Below are positions 38,339 to 47,696 of a stretch of DNA of 64,000 nt, one piece after another. The position numbers were made by a program, and so were the translations under genes. The DNA is from an uncultured Rhodospirillaceae bacterium. Lineage in GTDB: Bacteria > Pseudomonadota > Alphaproteobacteria > Rhodospirillales > Rhodospirillaceae. The notes beneath the pieces are model-generated. The model saw only the letters and a list, made by a program, of their open reading frames with translations. It was not told the DNA's origin and ran no database searches. Position 1 is the first letter of the stretch, and each line of letters opens with the position of its first letter. The stretch covers positions 97,803 through 161,802 of the forward strand of contig CALSLN010000002.1 of NCBI GenBank assembly GCA_943787205.1. The letters run 5' to 3'.

Positions 38339-39664
38339 CTAAGGAATCAGCGGAGACCACGCCGGATCTGAGCCATCTTGAGGGGTTACGATCTCCCTCT
38401 GGTTGTATCCAGTCAAATCGATTGAATACAGTTTTGTTCGCCCTCCAGACCCGTCAGCCCGTCGCGCCTCCTGCGCAAAATACATAAGAACCCGGCCATT
38501 TGGAGACCATGTGGGCGACTCCACAAGGAAGCCCTGAGCCAGGAGACGCTCATTTTTACCATCCGGTTGCATCACACCAATGTAGAAGGTTCCACGACTC
38601 ATACGTGTAAATGCGATAAGATCTCCTCTGGGCGACCACACAGGCGTCGCATATCGACCATCGCCAAAACTAATCCTGCGAGCGTCAGATCCATCAGAGT
38701 TCATCAAGTAGATTTGCTGACTACCGCCACGATCTGAGTTGAAGGTCAGCTGACGCCCATCCGGAGCATAAGAAGCAGACGTGTCGATGGCCGGGTGATT
38801 GGTCAACCGAAGTGTCCTGCGCGTACGCAGATCCATCTCGTAGATCTCTGAATTCCCGTCGGCTGCCATGGAAAACGTGACCTTGTTTCCATCCGGCGAG
38901 AACCGAGGCGCGTAGGTCATACCAGGAAAATCACCAAGCAACTCTTGGCGGCCCGTATCAATGTTAAAGAGATAAACCCGCGGTATATTCCGGAAATATG
39001 ACAAATAGGTGATTTCTTGGGCCGTGGGTGAGAAACGCGGAGTCAAAACAAGCGCCGATCCGTCCGTTAGAAATCTATGGCTCGCACCGTCTTGATCCAT
39101 GATCGCCAAACGTTTGATGCGAGCCGTACCAGGTCCGCTTTCGGCAACATAAACAACCCGCGTATCGAAGTACCCTGTCTCGCCTGTAATCTGCGTATAG
39201 ATCGCATCGGCAATAATATGAGCTACACGTCGCCAATTCTCGGGCTGAGTGACATACGCTTGCCCAATCATTTGCTGACCGCCGTATACGTCCCAGAGGC
39301 GAAACGCGACGCGCATCTGCCCGTTCGGCTGCGTTTCAATCTCTCCCTGCACCAACGCTTGCGCGCTTAATGCCCGCCAATCCGCAAACCGAGGCTGAAC
39401 GTCTAGCGAAGGAAGCGCTTGAATAAATGCATCACGGTCAACCGGCCGAAATAATCCAGAGCGCTCCAAATCATTTGAAATGACCGAGCTAATATCCCGG
39501 CCTACGCGAACAGAGGCTTCGTCGTTCCCTGGAAAATTCGCGACCGCGATCGGCATGGGTTCGACACGGCCACGCGTAATATCTATCTGCACTTGAGCTT
39601 GAGCACTGACCGACAGTAAGAGCGCTATCACGGTACTAGAGAACGTTATCCAGAAACTTCTCAC
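38339..39664 (-). CDS. tolB: Tol-Pal system beta-propeller protein TolB
   Basis: A 441-residue periplasmic protein with an Ala/Leu-rich signal peptide (to VSAQAQ), an N-terminal alpha/beta domain and a six-bladed beta-propeller made of WD-like TolB repeats: [65 protein letters not shown] and [15 protein letters not shown]. It binds Pal and links it to TolA. I prefer GTG 39664 because GGGAG precedes it; another GTG at 39685 would add 7 residues. Located 14-35 bp after tolA. Confidence 0.95.
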   Translation of the reverse strand: MRSFWITFSSTVIALLLSVSAQAQVQIDITRGRVEPMPIAVANFPGNDEASVRVGRDISSVISNDLERSGLFRPVDRDAFIQALPSLDVQPRFADWRALSAQALVQGEIETQPNGQMRVAFRLWDVYGGQQMIGQAYVTQPENWRRVAHIIADAIYTQITGETGYFDTRVVYVAESGPGTARIKRLAIMDQDGASHRFLTDGSALVLTPRFSPTAQEITYLSYFRNIPRVYLFNIDTGRQELLGDFPGMTYAPRFSPDGNKVTFSMAADGNSEIYEMDLRTRRTLRLTNHPAIDTSASYAPDGRQLTFNSDRGGSQQIYLMNSDGSDARRISFGDGRYATPVWSPRGDLIAFTRMSRGTFYIGVMQPDGKNERLLAQGFLVESPTWSPNGRVLMYFAQEARRADGSGGRTKLYSIDLTGYNQREIVTPQDGSDPAWSPLIP

Positions 39665-39699
39665 GCTTGGTTTTCTCCCATGCACTTATTGTCGTCGGC

Positions 39700-40518
39700 T
39701 TAGTTTAAACGCCCTTGTGGCGTAAAGGTAAATACGATTTCTTTAAACACGTCATACCTTTGTGGCGATATTGGGATATTGCTGCAACTTAATACTGCCG
39801 TCCGCGCACTGTCCGCAAACGTTCGAAACACAGGTTCGGAAAAATATCGGCCAGTGTCCTCAATAATCGCCTGCCTGACGCTTCCATCTGGTTGAATCGA
39901 TACTCGAATATCAACGCTTAGGTCACGAATGCCTTCCTTTCCTGGATCAATTCGCCAGCAATTTTCAATATGCGTGCGAATGGCATCACGTTCGCTCAAC
40001 GTCGCTCGGTCGGCCGTCTGAAGTGTTCTTAATTTGTTATCTTCATCTTCCTGTGTCGGCGATTGCTCAACTGGCGTTGGCCTCTTCGAGACCTCCGATT
40101 CCAAATCCTTGACCAAGCTCACGAGTTGATCGAACGAATCTTTTTTAGGCGGCGGTGGCTTGCGCGGCGGCACGGCAACTTTGCGCACCGGTAGTGCCTC
40201 AATCACTTCCTCAGGTGGTGCTGGCGTAGGCTCTGGCGGCGGCGGAGGTGGTTCCCGCTCAGGCTGGGGTGGTGTTGGAGCCGGCTCAGGTTCTGGTGCG
40301 GGCTCAGGTTCAGGTTCAGGTTCAAGTTCGGGTTCGGGCTCAGGTTCGGGCTCAGGTTTCGGCGGCGGCGCAGCTGTAATTTCTGCAATCTCAACCAGCT
40401 CGACAACAATCAGTGTCTCTGCCTCCGCGATCTCACGCTTGAACATGGGCATACCAATCCACGCGAACGCGACAATGAGGCCGTGTAGCAAGATCGAAAG
40501 AAGAAAACTTTTGCCCAT
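39700..40518 (-). CDS. tolA: TolA envelope energy-transducing protein
   Basis: The 272-residue protein has one N-terminal membrane helix (SFLLSILLHGLIVAFAWIG), a long Pro/Glu domain II with dozens of EP/PEP dipeptides (about residues 52-115), and a C-terminal domain (about 180-272) with ENCWRIDPGKEG and VRQAIIEDTGRY. TolA couples the proton flow through TolQR to the outer membrane. The Pro/Glu domain replaces the Ala/Lys helical domain of E. coli TolA, as in many alphaproteobacteria. It lies between tolR (11-bp gap) and tolB. Confidence 0.9.
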   Translation of the reverse strand: MGKSFLLSILLHGLIVAFAWIGMPMFKREIAEAETLIVVELVEIAEITAAPPPKPEPEPEPEPELEPEPEPEPAPEPEPAPTPPQPEREPPPPPPEPTPAPPEEVIEALPVRKVAVPPRKPPPPKKDSFDQLVSLVKDLESEVSKRPTPVEQSPTQEDEDNKLRTLQTADRATLSERDAIRTHIENCWRIDPGKEGIRDLSVDIRVSIQPDGSVRQAIIEDTGRYFSEPVFRTFADSARTAVLSCSNIPISPQRYDVFKEIVFTFTPQGRLN

Positions 40519-40529
40519 AGCTGGCAGCC

Positions 40530-40970
40530 CTAACGCCTCGCGGGCGGGTCTGTGACCAAGGCGGCGTTACGGAGTCCGGCCTTATAAATTTCGGACATCA
40601 CGTCCATCACCGTTCCATAAGACAACGACTTATCTGCACGAACGTAAATGCGAACATCTGGATTTTCAGCCGTCACCGCTTTTAGTCGCGCACCAAGCTT
40701 ATCAAGCTCCACCGGCGTACTCTGAAGCGTTACGCCATCAGCGTTCACAGTGATCGTAAGAGCCTCATTGTCCTGAGGTAAGTTAGGTGTCGTTGCCTCA
40801 GGCAAATCCACGTCGACGCCGGTCGTTAACAGAGGTGCCGCAACAATAAAAATAACCAGCAGCACCAGCATCACATCAACCATTGGCGTTACATTAATTT
40901 CAGCCATGGGTCTGTAAGGCTTACGGCGAGAACCTCCTCCGCCATCACTGGGCTGGACAAACATGCCCAT
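40530..40970 (-). CDS. tolR: TolR (ExbD family)
   Basis: The 146-residue protein has an N-terminal cytoplasmic tail, a single membrane helix with the proton-carrying Asp in INVTPMVDVMLVLLVIFIV (Asp near 30), and a periplasmic domain (ADGVTLQSTPVELDKL, VRIYVRADKSLSYG). It forms the channel with TolQ. The order tolQ-tolR-tolA-tolB-pal is complete. It starts 3 bp after tolQ. Confidence 0.95.
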   Translation of the reverse strand: MGMFVQPSDGGGGSRRKPYRPMAEINVTPMVDVMLVLLVIFIVAAPLLTTGVDVDLPEATTPNLPQDNEALTITVNADGVTLQSTPVELDKLGARLKAVTAENPDVRIYVRADKSLSYGTVMDVMSEIYKAGLRNAALVTDPPARR

Positions 40971-40973
40971 GAG

Positions 40974-41699
40974 CTAGCTCCGCTCTTCAAGTTGGCGGGA
41001 TAAAATTGCGCCGAACTCACCAGCAAAGTTTTCCAACCTGAGCGCATATCGATTCATATCTGACGAAATCGAATTGAATGCAATAACAGCGGGAATAGCC
41101 GCAACCAAACCAAGGGCTGTTGCAAATAAAGCTTCGGCAATACCTGGCGCAACTGTTGCTAGGCTTGTGTCACTGGATGCACCGATCGCCGTAAACGTAT
41201 TCATAATCCCCCACACAGTTCCAAACAATCCAACGAATGGTGCGACCGATCCGGTTGACGCAAGAAAAGTCATTCGACTTTGAAGCTGGTCCATTTCCCG
41301 TTCCAAACTAATGCGCATGACACGATCTATCCGAGGGCCTAGCCCTGCAATATTTTCTGGTTTTACGTCCTTACCCTTCGATGATGACCGACGCCATTCG
41401 CGCATCGCAGCAACGAAAATGGAAGACATCGGATCAGGAGGGCGTGGCCCTACGCGGTCATACAATTCCTCGAGCGAACTACCGGACCAAAACTTTTCTT
41501 CAAACTTCTCGGCGCGTTTGGTGAGTGATCTGAGACGCAGCGCTTTGTCGAAAATAATGGCCCAACACCATAACGACGCAGCGACAAGAAACAGCATCAC
41601 AGATTTCACAATGATGTCTGCCTGGAGAAAAAGCCCCCATAGCGAAAATTCTGATTGCCCAGCCATTGCGCCCAATGCACCTACTGTTTCTACATCCAT
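40974..41699 (-). CDS. tolQ: TolQ proton channel subunit (ExbB family)
   Basis: The 241-residue protein has three membrane helices (about 22-42, 138-160 and 172-195). The FVGLFGTVWGIMNTF segment and PGIAEALFATALGLVAAIPAVIAFN are the conserved MotA/TolQ/ExbB pore motifs. It works with TolR and TolA in outer-membrane constriction at division. It begins 6 bp after the ybgC stop codon. A second, unrelated member of this superfamily occurs at 53.6-54.8 kb. Confidence 0.95.
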   Translation of the reverse strand: MDVETVGALGAMAGQSEFSLWGLFLQADIIVKSVMLFLVAASLWCWAIIFDKALRLRSLTKRAEKFEEKFWSGSSLEELYDRVGPRPPDPMSSIFVAAMREWRRSSSKGKDVKPENIAGLGPRIDRVMRISLEREMDQLQSRMTFLASTGSVAPFVGLFGTVWGIMNTFTAIGASSDTSLATVAPGIAEALFATALGLVAAIPAVIAFNSISSDMNRYALRLENFAGEFGAILSRQLEERS

Positions 41700-41705
41700 T
41701 ACCCG

Positions 41706-42140
41706 TCAACCCTTCTCATCGCGTAAGCGTTCAAGTGCAGTTTTTATATGATCCGGCAAACGCTGCGGCCGCCCCGCTTCATTTACGATTACCAGCTTAA
41801 TTTTGACCTCAGCAATTGAGGCGCCTAAGCCCGCGTCACTGATCGCGCTAATTTTCTGATCCATGACCATTGAAGCCCCACCGAGGGATGCAACGCTCGT
41901 TTGAACGAGGAGTTCATCCTCAAGCTTTGCTTGCTTCAAGTATTGGATATCAGCGGACCGAACCGCGAAGACCAATCCGTATTTTTCGATCATCTCGATA
42001 TGGTTAAGCCCGTTCACCCGCATCATTTCTGTGCGGGCGCGTTCAGCAAACTTGAGGTATGCCGCATGATAGACCATACGACCCGCATCTGTTTCTTCGT
42101 AGTAAACGCGCAACGGATACAGATGAACGCCAGCGTTCAT
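41706..42140 (-). CDS. ybgC: Acyl-CoA thioester hydrolase YbgC
   Basis: The hot-dog-fold thioesterase has the catalytic loop LRVYYEETDAGRMVYHAAYLKFAERARTE, with the Asp near residue 18 (ETDAG) as in the 4-hydroxybenzoyl-CoA thioesterase-like family. YbgC is the usual first gene of tol operons and acts on short acyl-CoA or phospholipid-linked acyl-ACP. Start is uncertain: ATG 42140 gives 144 residues, the normal length; a TTG at 42176 has GGTGA at good spacing and overlaps the ruvB stop as TTGA, giving 156 residues. Confidence 0.88.
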   Translation of the reverse strand: MNAGVHLYPLRVYYEETDAGRMVYHAAYLKFAERARTEMMRVNGLNHIEMIEKYGLVFAVRSADIQYLKQAKLEDELLVQTSVASLGGASMVMDQKISAISDAGLGASIAEVKIKLVIVNEAGRPQRLPDHIKTALERLRDEKG

Positions 42141-42172
42141 CACGCCCGCTGTCGGCCTTGGCAGTACCAAGC

Positions 42173-43207
42173 TCAAGGGTCGTCACCAAGCATATCGAAC
42201 TGGGCCACATCACGATTGGGTACCTGCAGTCCGATGTGACGATATCCACTATCCGCGAGAATACGTCCACGCGGTGTTCGTTGTAACAATCCTTGCTGAA
42301 TGAGAAACGGCTCAACGACATCTTCCAGAGTATCTCGTTCCTCTGCCAGAGCGGCAGACAACGTATCGACGCCAACCGGTCCGCCGCTATAAAATTCGGC
42401 GATGCAGGTCAGGTACCGCCTGTCCATCGCATCAAGTCCAAGCGCGTCAACATCCAAACGTTGCAAAGCGGCGTCAGCTGCTTTGGCATCGACGACAGCA
42501 GTTTTATCTACTGCTGCAAAATCGCGAACACGGCGCAATAAGCGACCTGCAACACGAGGCGTTCCTCTGGAGCGCTTGGCGATTTCTAATGCACCGTCTG
42601 GCGCAAGATCTAATCCGAGAATTTTAGCGCCACGTTCGACAATACTGACCAGTTCTTCGGGTTTATAAAATTCAAGCCGCATGGGAATGCCAAAGCGATC
42701 CCTGAGTGGTGTGGTCAACAATCCAGAACGCGTGGTCGCGCCAACAAGGGTGAAAGGTTGCAATTCAATCCGCACTGATCTGGCAGCCGGCCCCTCACCG
42801 ATGATGAGATCCAGCTGGAAGTCCTCCATTGCTGGATACAACACTTCCTCTATGGCGGGATTGAGGCGATGTATCTCGTCGATAAACAAAACGTCTCGTG
42901 CTTCAAGGTTGGTTAGGATCGCCGCTAAGTCACCGGCCTTAGCGATCATCGGTCCAGATGTGGCCCGGAAACCGACCCCAAGCTCGCGCGACACGATTTG
43001 TGCCAATGTGGTTTTGCCTAAACCTGGAGGTCCATGGAATAACACATGGTCTAGCGGCTCGCTGCGCCCTGAGGCCGCCGAAATAAAGACGCTCAAGTTG
43101 TCACACAGTTGGCGTTGGCCGACGAATTCTTTCAGGTGCTGCGGACGCAATTTCGCATCAGCATCTTCTTGCTGCTCTCCGCCAGAGATGAGTCGCCCTT
43201 CAACCAT
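42173..43207 (-). CDS. ruvB: Holliday junction branch migration helicase RuvB
   Basis: This 344-residue AAA+ motor drives branch migration with RuvA. It has [12 protein letters not shown] at the start, Walker [10 protein letters not shown], Walker [11 protein letters not shown], sensor 1 [19 protein letters not shown], and the winged-helix C-terminus with [10 protein letters not shown]. It overlaps the ruvA 3' end by 8 bp, and its stop codon overlaps a possible start of ybgC. Confidence 0.97.
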   Translation of the reverse strand: MVEGRLISGGEQQEDADAKLRPQHLKEFVGQRQLCDNLSVFISAASGRSEPLDHVLFHGPPGLGKTTLAQIVSRELGVGFRATSGPMIAKAGDLAAILTNLEARDVLFIDEIHRLNPAIEEVLYPAMEDFQLDLIIGEGPAARSVRIELQPFTLVGATTRSGLLTTPLRDRFGIPMRLEFYKPEELVSIVERGAKILGLDLAPDGALEIAKRSRGTPRVAGRLLRRVRDFAAVDKTAVVDAKAADAALQRLDVDALGLDAMDRRYLTCIAEFYSGGPVGVDTLSAALAEERDTLEDVVEPFLIQQGLLQRTPRGRILADSGYRHIGLQVPNRDVAQFDMLGDDP

Positions 43208-43829
43208 CCCCGGACAAGTCCTTTAGGCCATCGCGAATCAGATCGTCTAGCGATTGACCAGATGCGTCGTTGTGGGCGGCCCTACTGACCGCACCAAAAG
43301 CATCGGCTCTGCCAAAACCCAGATTGACGAGCGCAGATACGGCGTCTTCAATCAAACTTGGAGCCGCCCCAGTACCGTCGCCTTTCGAAATACTAGAGCC
43401 TTTCGACAAGACAGGCGGTGCCGCGATCACGCCGACCTTGTCTTTGAGTTCCGTAACAATGCGCGCGCCAAGCTTAGGCCCAACTCCGCTAGCACGGGTA
43501 AAAGCAGTCTTGTCTTGGGCAGCAACGGCCTGAGCCATTTGTTCTGGGCTAAGCACCGATAGAATCGCCAGGGCAACTTTCGTGCCTACGCCTTGGACCT
43601 TGGTCACCAATTGGAAAGCATCTCTCTCACCTTCAGATCCGAACCCGTACAAGTGGATATGATCTTCGCGAACATGAGTTTCGACGGCTAGCGACACAGC
43701 ACCACCAACCTGCGGCAAATTCGATAGCGTTCTAGATGAGCAAAAAACGAGGTAGCCGACCCCACCAACGTCGATGATAGCCCAGTCGTTTCCGATGGCG
43801 TCAACTAGCCCTTTAAGTTTGGCAATCAA
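43200..43829 (-). CDS. ruvA: Holliday junction branch migration protein RuvA
   Basis: The 209-residue junction-binding subunit. It begins [13 protein letters not shown] (OB-fold domain), with [14 protein letters not shown] as the acidic-pin area, two HhH motifs ([13 protein letters not shown] and [16 protein letters not shown]) and a C-terminal RuvB-binding domain ([17 protein letters not shown]). The start is TTG at 43829, nine bases after GGAGG, and it overlaps the ruvC stop as TTGA. The longer frame from 43895 would overlap ruvC needlessly. Confidence 0.93.
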   Translation of the reverse strand: MIAKLKGLVDAIGNDWAIIDVGGVGYLVFCSSRTLSNLPQVGGAVSLAVETHVREDHIHLYGFGSEGERDAFQLVTKVQGVGTKVALAILSVLSPEQMAQAVAAQDKTAFTRASGVGPKLGARIVTELKDKVGVIAAPPVLSKGSSISKGDGTGAAPSLIEDAVSALVNLGFGRADAFGAVSRAAHNDASGQSLDDLIRDGLKDLSGDG

Positions 43830-44344
43830 GAGCTTTGACCTCCGGCTATGGCCTTCGTCAGACGCTCCGCCGACACCCGATGGTGAGCGTGACAAATTGC
43901 AACAGCGAGAGCATCAGCCGCGTCCTCAGACTCAGGTGTGTGCCCCGGCAATAACATCCGAACCATCGCGCCTATCTGTTGTTTGTCTGCATGCCCAGCG
44001 CCAACGACCGCCTTTTTAACTGCATTTGGAGCGTACTCGCTTACCGGAAGGTTTGAATCTGCCCCTGCGAGCATCGCCGCCGCTCTGGCGTGCCCTAACT
44101 TCAATGTTGATAGGGGATTCTTATTCACGAAAGTTTCCTCGATCGCACATTCCTGCGGGTCGTATTCGCGTATAATTTCTTTAATTGCGGAGAAAATTAC
44201 GTGAAGCCTCTCTGCCAGAGGCGCTTTTCCGTCAGTCCGAACAGTTCCGTTGGCGACGGCAGATAATAAGTTACCCTCAGCGTCAACGACACCCCACCCT
44301 GTGGCACGCAGGCCGGGATCAATCCCCAAGAGACGAATGGACAC
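43826..44344 (-). CDS. ruvC: Holliday junction resolvase RuvC
   Basis: The 172-residue endonuclease cleaves Holliday junctions. [15 protein letters not shown] has the first catalytic Asp (residue ~8), [12 protein letters not shown] the Glu, and [17 protein letters not shown] the final Asp pair. The gene leads ruvC-ruvA-ruvB, with translational coupling at both junctions. It lies 21 bp after yebC, the usual neighbour. Confidence 0.96.
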   Translation of the reverse strand: MSIRLLGIDPGLRATGWGVVDAEGNLLSAVANGTVRTDGKAPLAERLHVIFSAIKEIIREYDPQECAIEETFVNKNPLSTLKLGHARAAAMLAGADSNLPVSEYAPNAVKKAVVGAGHADKQQIGAMVRMLLPGHTPESEDAADALAVAICHAHHRVSAERLTKAIAGGQSS

Positions 44345-44365
44345 GTTCTCTTCTCGCTCCAGGGC

Positions 44366-45112
44366 CTAGCCTCCCAACTCAGCTAAGACCGCGTCATCAA
44401 TCTCAAAATTGCCTGCAACTCGCTGTACGTCATCGTCGTCATCCAAGACATCAAGAAGATTAAACAACTTCTCAGCCGTGGCCTTGTCCAAGTCCACTGT
44501 GTTGAGCGGTCGCCAATCTAACCGTGCACTTTCAGGCTCGCCGAGCGCGTCCTCCAACGCCTTTTGAACCGTATTGAGATCATCTGGCTTGCAGAATATC
44601 TCGTGCCCGTCCTCACTACTTTCAACATCATCTGCGCCAGCTTCGATGGCGGCTTCCATGATTGCGCCTTCATCACCCGCATCTGCCGGATATTTGATCT
44701 GCCCGACCCGATCGAAATTGAAGGCGACGCTATTGGTTTCACCCATCGCTCCGCCGCCCTTATTAAAGGCCGTGCGGACCGACCCAGCGGTGCGATTGCG
44801 ATTATCTGTCAGGGCCTCAACAATAAGAGCGACATTGCCGGGTCCATACCCCTCGTATCGCGCCTCTTCATAGTTTTCACCATCGCCACCAATGGCTTTA
44901 TCCATTGCGCGTTTGATGTTGTCCTTTGGCATACTCTGTTGGCGGGCAGCAGCCATAGCCGCCCTAAGACGAGGGTTGTGCTCAGGGTCTGGCATACCCA
45001 TCTTGGCGGCTACGGTGATTTCCTTAGCCAACTTGGTGAAGAGCTTGGATCGTTTCTTATCCTGCGCGCCCTTTCGGAACATAATGTTCTTAAATTTGGA
45101 ATGACCAGCCAT
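44366..45112 (-). CDS. yebC: YebC/PmpR-family transcriptional or translational regulator
   Basis: The 248-residue protein begins [21 protein letters not shown] and has [22 protein letters not shown] and [23 protein letters not shown], all invariant YebC marks. YebC1-type proteins bind DNA or assist the ribosome at problem sequences. It precedes ruvCAB in the same direction, a widespread order. The last part with [16 protein letters not shown] is acidic, as in the family. Confidence 0.93.
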   Translation of the reverse strand: MAGHSKFKNIMFRKGAQDKKRSKLFTKLAKEITVAAKMGMPDPEHNPRLRAAMAAARQQSMPKDNIKRAMDKAIGGDGENYEEARYEGYGPGNVALIVEALTDNRNRTAGSVRTAFNKGGGAMGETNSVAFNFDRVGQIKYPADAGDEGAIMEAAIEAGADDVESSEDGHEIFCKPDDLNTVQKALEDALGEPESARLDWRPLNTVDLDKATAEKLFNLLDVLDDDDDVQRVAGNFEIDDAVLAELGG

Positions 45113-45240
45113 AGCATTGCCCCTTTGGCCACCACAGACGGCAACCTTCCACTAATACTTATACCAGATGTTGTGTTTAGCACCCAACAACCGTGCGAGA
45201 GCATCAAATGCCGGTGCACACAAGGGGTGTCAAGCTGGGT

Positions 45241-46059
45241 TTACGAGGTAGGGGGCAAAACTGGTGCCAACTCACCGCCAACTCTGAGGGGATATATGCG
45301 GTCAGCAAGACCAGTAATATCGTCAGTTTGCACCACTACGCCACATACCGTCGACGGGCCTGTCGCAGGCTCGAGCCGCTCACCGGGCAGACTATTCACG
45401 AACCTGCGCACCGCAATACCTGCGTCCATACCGATGACGGAATCGTAGGGGCCACACATGCCCGCGTCAGTCTGAAACCCTGTGCCAGCTGGCAAAATCC
45501 GCGTATCCGCCGTCGGAATATGAGAGTGGCTGCCCACTGCAAGTGAAGCGCGACCATCAGAAATGCATCCTAGGGCCGTCTTCTCACTTGTCGCTTCGCC
45601 ATGAATATCAACAACGATGGCATCAGCGTCACGGCCCAACTGGGTGCTACTAAGGAAATTCTCCAACCCTCGAAACGGATCATCAATCGGGGGCATGAAC
45701 AACCGGCCCATAACCTGGCATACAGCGACCCGCCTGCCATCCAGTGTTTGAAATAGTCCAGAACCTAGGCCAGGAGTTCCGTCTGGATAGTTGATCGGGC
45801 GAAGAAGGCGCGGTTCTGTGGGAATATAATCGATTATTTCCCGCTGATCCCAAGCATGGTTGCCTGTCGTGATTACATCCACACCAGCATCAAACAACGC
45901 TTCGCAGATTTTAACTGTAATCCCAAATCCATGCGCCGCGTTCTCGCCACAGGCGACGACAAAGTGCAAATCCAATTGAGTGCGCAGTTCTGGAACATGA
46001 TCAATGACGGCCTGTCGACCGGATTTTCCCATGATATCGCCAAGGTAGAGGAGGTTCAT
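45241..46059 (-). CDS. YmdB-type metallophosphoesterase (TIGR00282 family)
   Basis: This 272-residue phosphodiesterase has the di-metal centre spread over LLYLGDIMGKSGRQAV (Asp near 8), VACGENAAHG, DVITTGNHAWDQ, VVDIHGEATSEK and GSHSHIPTAD. Members hydrolyse 2',3'-cyclic nucleotides and influence RNA levels. It follows ygfA by 14 bp on the same strand, a conserved alphaproteobacterial pair. The 128-bp gap to yebC probably holds a promoter for yebC. Confidence 0.9.
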   Translation of the reverse strand: MNLLYLGDIMGKSGRQAVIDHVPELRTQLDLHFVVACGENAAHGFGITVKICEALFDAGVDVITTGNHAWDQREIIDYIPTEPRLLRPINYPDGTPGLGSGLFQTLDGRRVAVCQVMGRLFMPPIDDPFRGLENFLSSTQLGRDADAIVVDIHGEATSEKTALGCISDGRASLAVGSHSHIPTADTRILPAGTGFQTDAGMCGPYDSVIGMDAGIAVRRFVNSLPGERLEPATGPSTVCGVVVQTDDITGLADRIYPLRVGGELAPVLPPTS

Positions 46060-46073
46060 TTAAATGCTGACTG

Positions 46074-46658
46074 TTATGGTTTTGAGAGAATAATACGGGT
46101 TGGGGTAATGATTCCGTCTAGTTGTGCATCATGGACCTCGCGCGGAATGCTCTCCACTTCCTGACCATCATACCCAATTCCATAGGCTGCTATATTTTTC
46201 TTCTCACGCAATGCAGACAACGTCCGGTCGTAGTACCCACCGCCAAATCCAAGACGATAACCCTGGGTATCAAAGGCCACCAAGGGGACTAAGAGAACGT
46301 CAGGGTCTGGTGCCTCCGTCTTTGCAGACGGATGGTATGTACTAAGGCGTCCCTTCTCCAACTCATCACCAGAGCACCAGGGCCGAAAGGACAGCACCTC
46401 TCCTGATTTGCCGGCCACAGGAAGCACGATCGATGCACCAATCTCTTGCAGAGCCGCCAAAGACGCAGAGACATCGAGTTCGTCGCCGATAGCGACGTAC
46501 CCAGAGACAGTTGCATCTTGAAGGCCACTCAAAGCTTTTATGACCTGCTTTGCCAAGTCATCCAAAGCATTGATGTTACTCACCCGCAGATCTTTGCGTT
46601 TGCGCAGCATGTCCGACCGCAAGGCCGCCTTGTCATCTGAAAAGGCTGCAGTATTCAT
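46074..46658 (-). CDS. ygfA: 5-formyltetrahydrofolate cyclo-ligase
   Basis: The 194-residue enzyme converts 5-formyl-THF to 5,10-methenyl-THF with ATP. The N-terminal KAALRSDMLRKRKDL, and the C-terminal LVPLVAFDTQGYRLGFGGGYYDRTLS are family signatures, with GGGYYDR as the nucleotide loop. The start is ATG 46658 (MNTAAFSDDK); the longer frame runs into the 6S RNA region. In E. coli ygfA is co-transcribed with 6S RNA and linked to persister formation; the same order holds here. Confidence 0.92.
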   Translation of the reverse strand: MNTAAFSDDKAALRSDMLRKRKDLRVSNINALDDLAKQVIKALSGLQDATVSGYVAIGDELDVSASLAALQEIGASIVLPVAGKSGEVLSFRPWCSGDELEKGRLSTYHPSAKTEAPDPDVLLVPLVAFDTQGYRLGFGGGYYDRTLSALREKKNIAAYGIGYDGQEVESIPREVHDAQLDGIITPTRIILSKP

Positions 46659-46709
46659 AGAACTCGTACCAAATATGAAAAGAAGTGGAGCCGCCATAGC
46701 CGTCGGCAA

Positions 46710-46850
46710 AGTGACCTCGCCATGGGCCACAGGGTTAATGTGGGCACCGCGATCAAGGGGCCAAGGCCCCCAGAGAGGCAGCTCCCGGTCTTACGATATC
46801 GCCCCTGGGAGTAACCACAGCCTAACGCACTAGGCAGCTCCGAGGCGGAA
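46710..46850 (-). ncRNA. ssrS: 6S RNA
   Basis: The zapA-ygfA gap is the standard alphaproteobacterial place for 6S RNA, on the same strand. On the reverse strand the ends pair (CCTCG near 46840 with CGAGG near 46715), TGTGG near the 5' side pairs with CCACA near the 3' side, and the central part has CAGGGGCGATAT, close to the conserved CCGATAT of enterobacterial 6S. It would bind sigma-70 RNA polymerase. The ends are estimates. Confidence 0.7.
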
Positions 46851-46851
46851 C

Positions 46852-47185
46852 TTAGGGGCCTTCTAGCTTTTCAGCAAGGCCAGCAATTCGGGACGCAAGA
46901 GAATCTATTGCGCCAACAACGGCGTCTTCTGCCTCCACCCGAGCATCACCGTTGCCCTTTTGCCTGAGGGTTTCTAGCTCACCAGCAGCATCTGATAGCT
47001 CGTCTGCAATCAATAGAGACACCATAACCAGCAACATGCTGTCAGAAACCGGGCCTGTTGATTCCAGGAGTTGAATTGCGCGCTCGTCTAAGTAGCGCCC
47101 CAACCTGCTCAGATGCGCCCTCCTGACCATCGTCGCAGGCGATTTGATAACTGCGGCCGCGCAGCGTTATGGAAACTTGAGCCAT
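46852..47185 (-). CDS. zapA: Cell division protein ZapA, frameshifted
   Basis: ZapA binds and bundles FtsZ. The true start is ATG 47185 (MAQVSITLRGRSYQIACDDGQE), but that frame breaks near 47118 in a GGG run; the other frame continues AHLSRLGRYLDERAIQL to the TAA at 46852. Removing one G gives a normal ~110-residue ZapA with its C-terminal coiled coil (DELSDAAGELETLRQ). 6S RNA and ygfA follow, and DUF4164 precedes. The break is in a homopolymer, so I suspect a sequencing error. Confidence 0.82.
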
Positions 47186-47197
47186 ATGTGACTTTTC

Positions 47198-47482
47198 CTA
47201 TGCTGACGCGCCCTGAACAGCGCTGTCCAGGACCACAATTTTTTTGTCGAGGCGATCAGCTGCTTTGGTCGCAGCAACACGTAAAACCTCATAATCGGCC
47301 CTTACGGCGTCGAGTTCGGCCTGTATGAGGTCAAATTGCTCACCTTCTGCGGGACCATCCGGGACCTGCACGCTTTCGCTTCTCAAGCCTTCCGTCGCAG
47401 CTTCCAACCGCGAAACAGCCGTCCCGAGACGTTCAAGTGCTTTCTCAACACGCTGAAGCCTATAGATTGCGATATCTTTCAA
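47198..47482 (-). CDS. DUF4164-type coiled-coil protein
   Basis: This 94-residue protein is a long amphipathic coiled coil (RVEKALERLGTAVSRLEAATEGL, then AELDAVRADYEVLRVAATKAADRLDKKI). The DUF4164 family sits directly upstream of zapA in many alphaproteobacteria, as here (12 bp to the zapA ATG). A role in division alongside ZapA is inferred from location. Confidence 0.7.
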   Translation of the reverse strand: MKDIAIYRLQRVEKALERLGTAVSRLEAATEGLRSESVQVPDGPAEGEQFDLIQAELDAVRADYEVLRVAATKAADRLDKKIVVLDSAVQGASA

Positions 47483-47696
47483 CGCCCTAGCACCCTTTTC
47501 TTGAAGCGATGGTGGAACATAAGCAGCGTTCTAGGGGCCGTCAACAATAGTCCTTTAAGGAAAAAATACGGTCTCGCCTCATATCAGCGCCCATTGGGTC
47601 TGTTCAGGGCCGTTCGAGGCCGATATATCTTCCAATCCAACACTTACACGCGCTGATCAATACCTCTTGCGCTCCACTACTATGGGAATTCAACCT

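Noticed and set aside
40160..40555. A Gly/Ser-rich 131-codon forward frame
   Set aside because: It is the mirror of the Pro/Glu repeats of tolA; the repeat itself keeps the opposite frame open.
44564..45448. A 294-codon forward frame opposite yebC and ymdB
   Set aside because: It is antisense to two clear, conserved genes, has no family marks, and reflects codon bias of the true strand.
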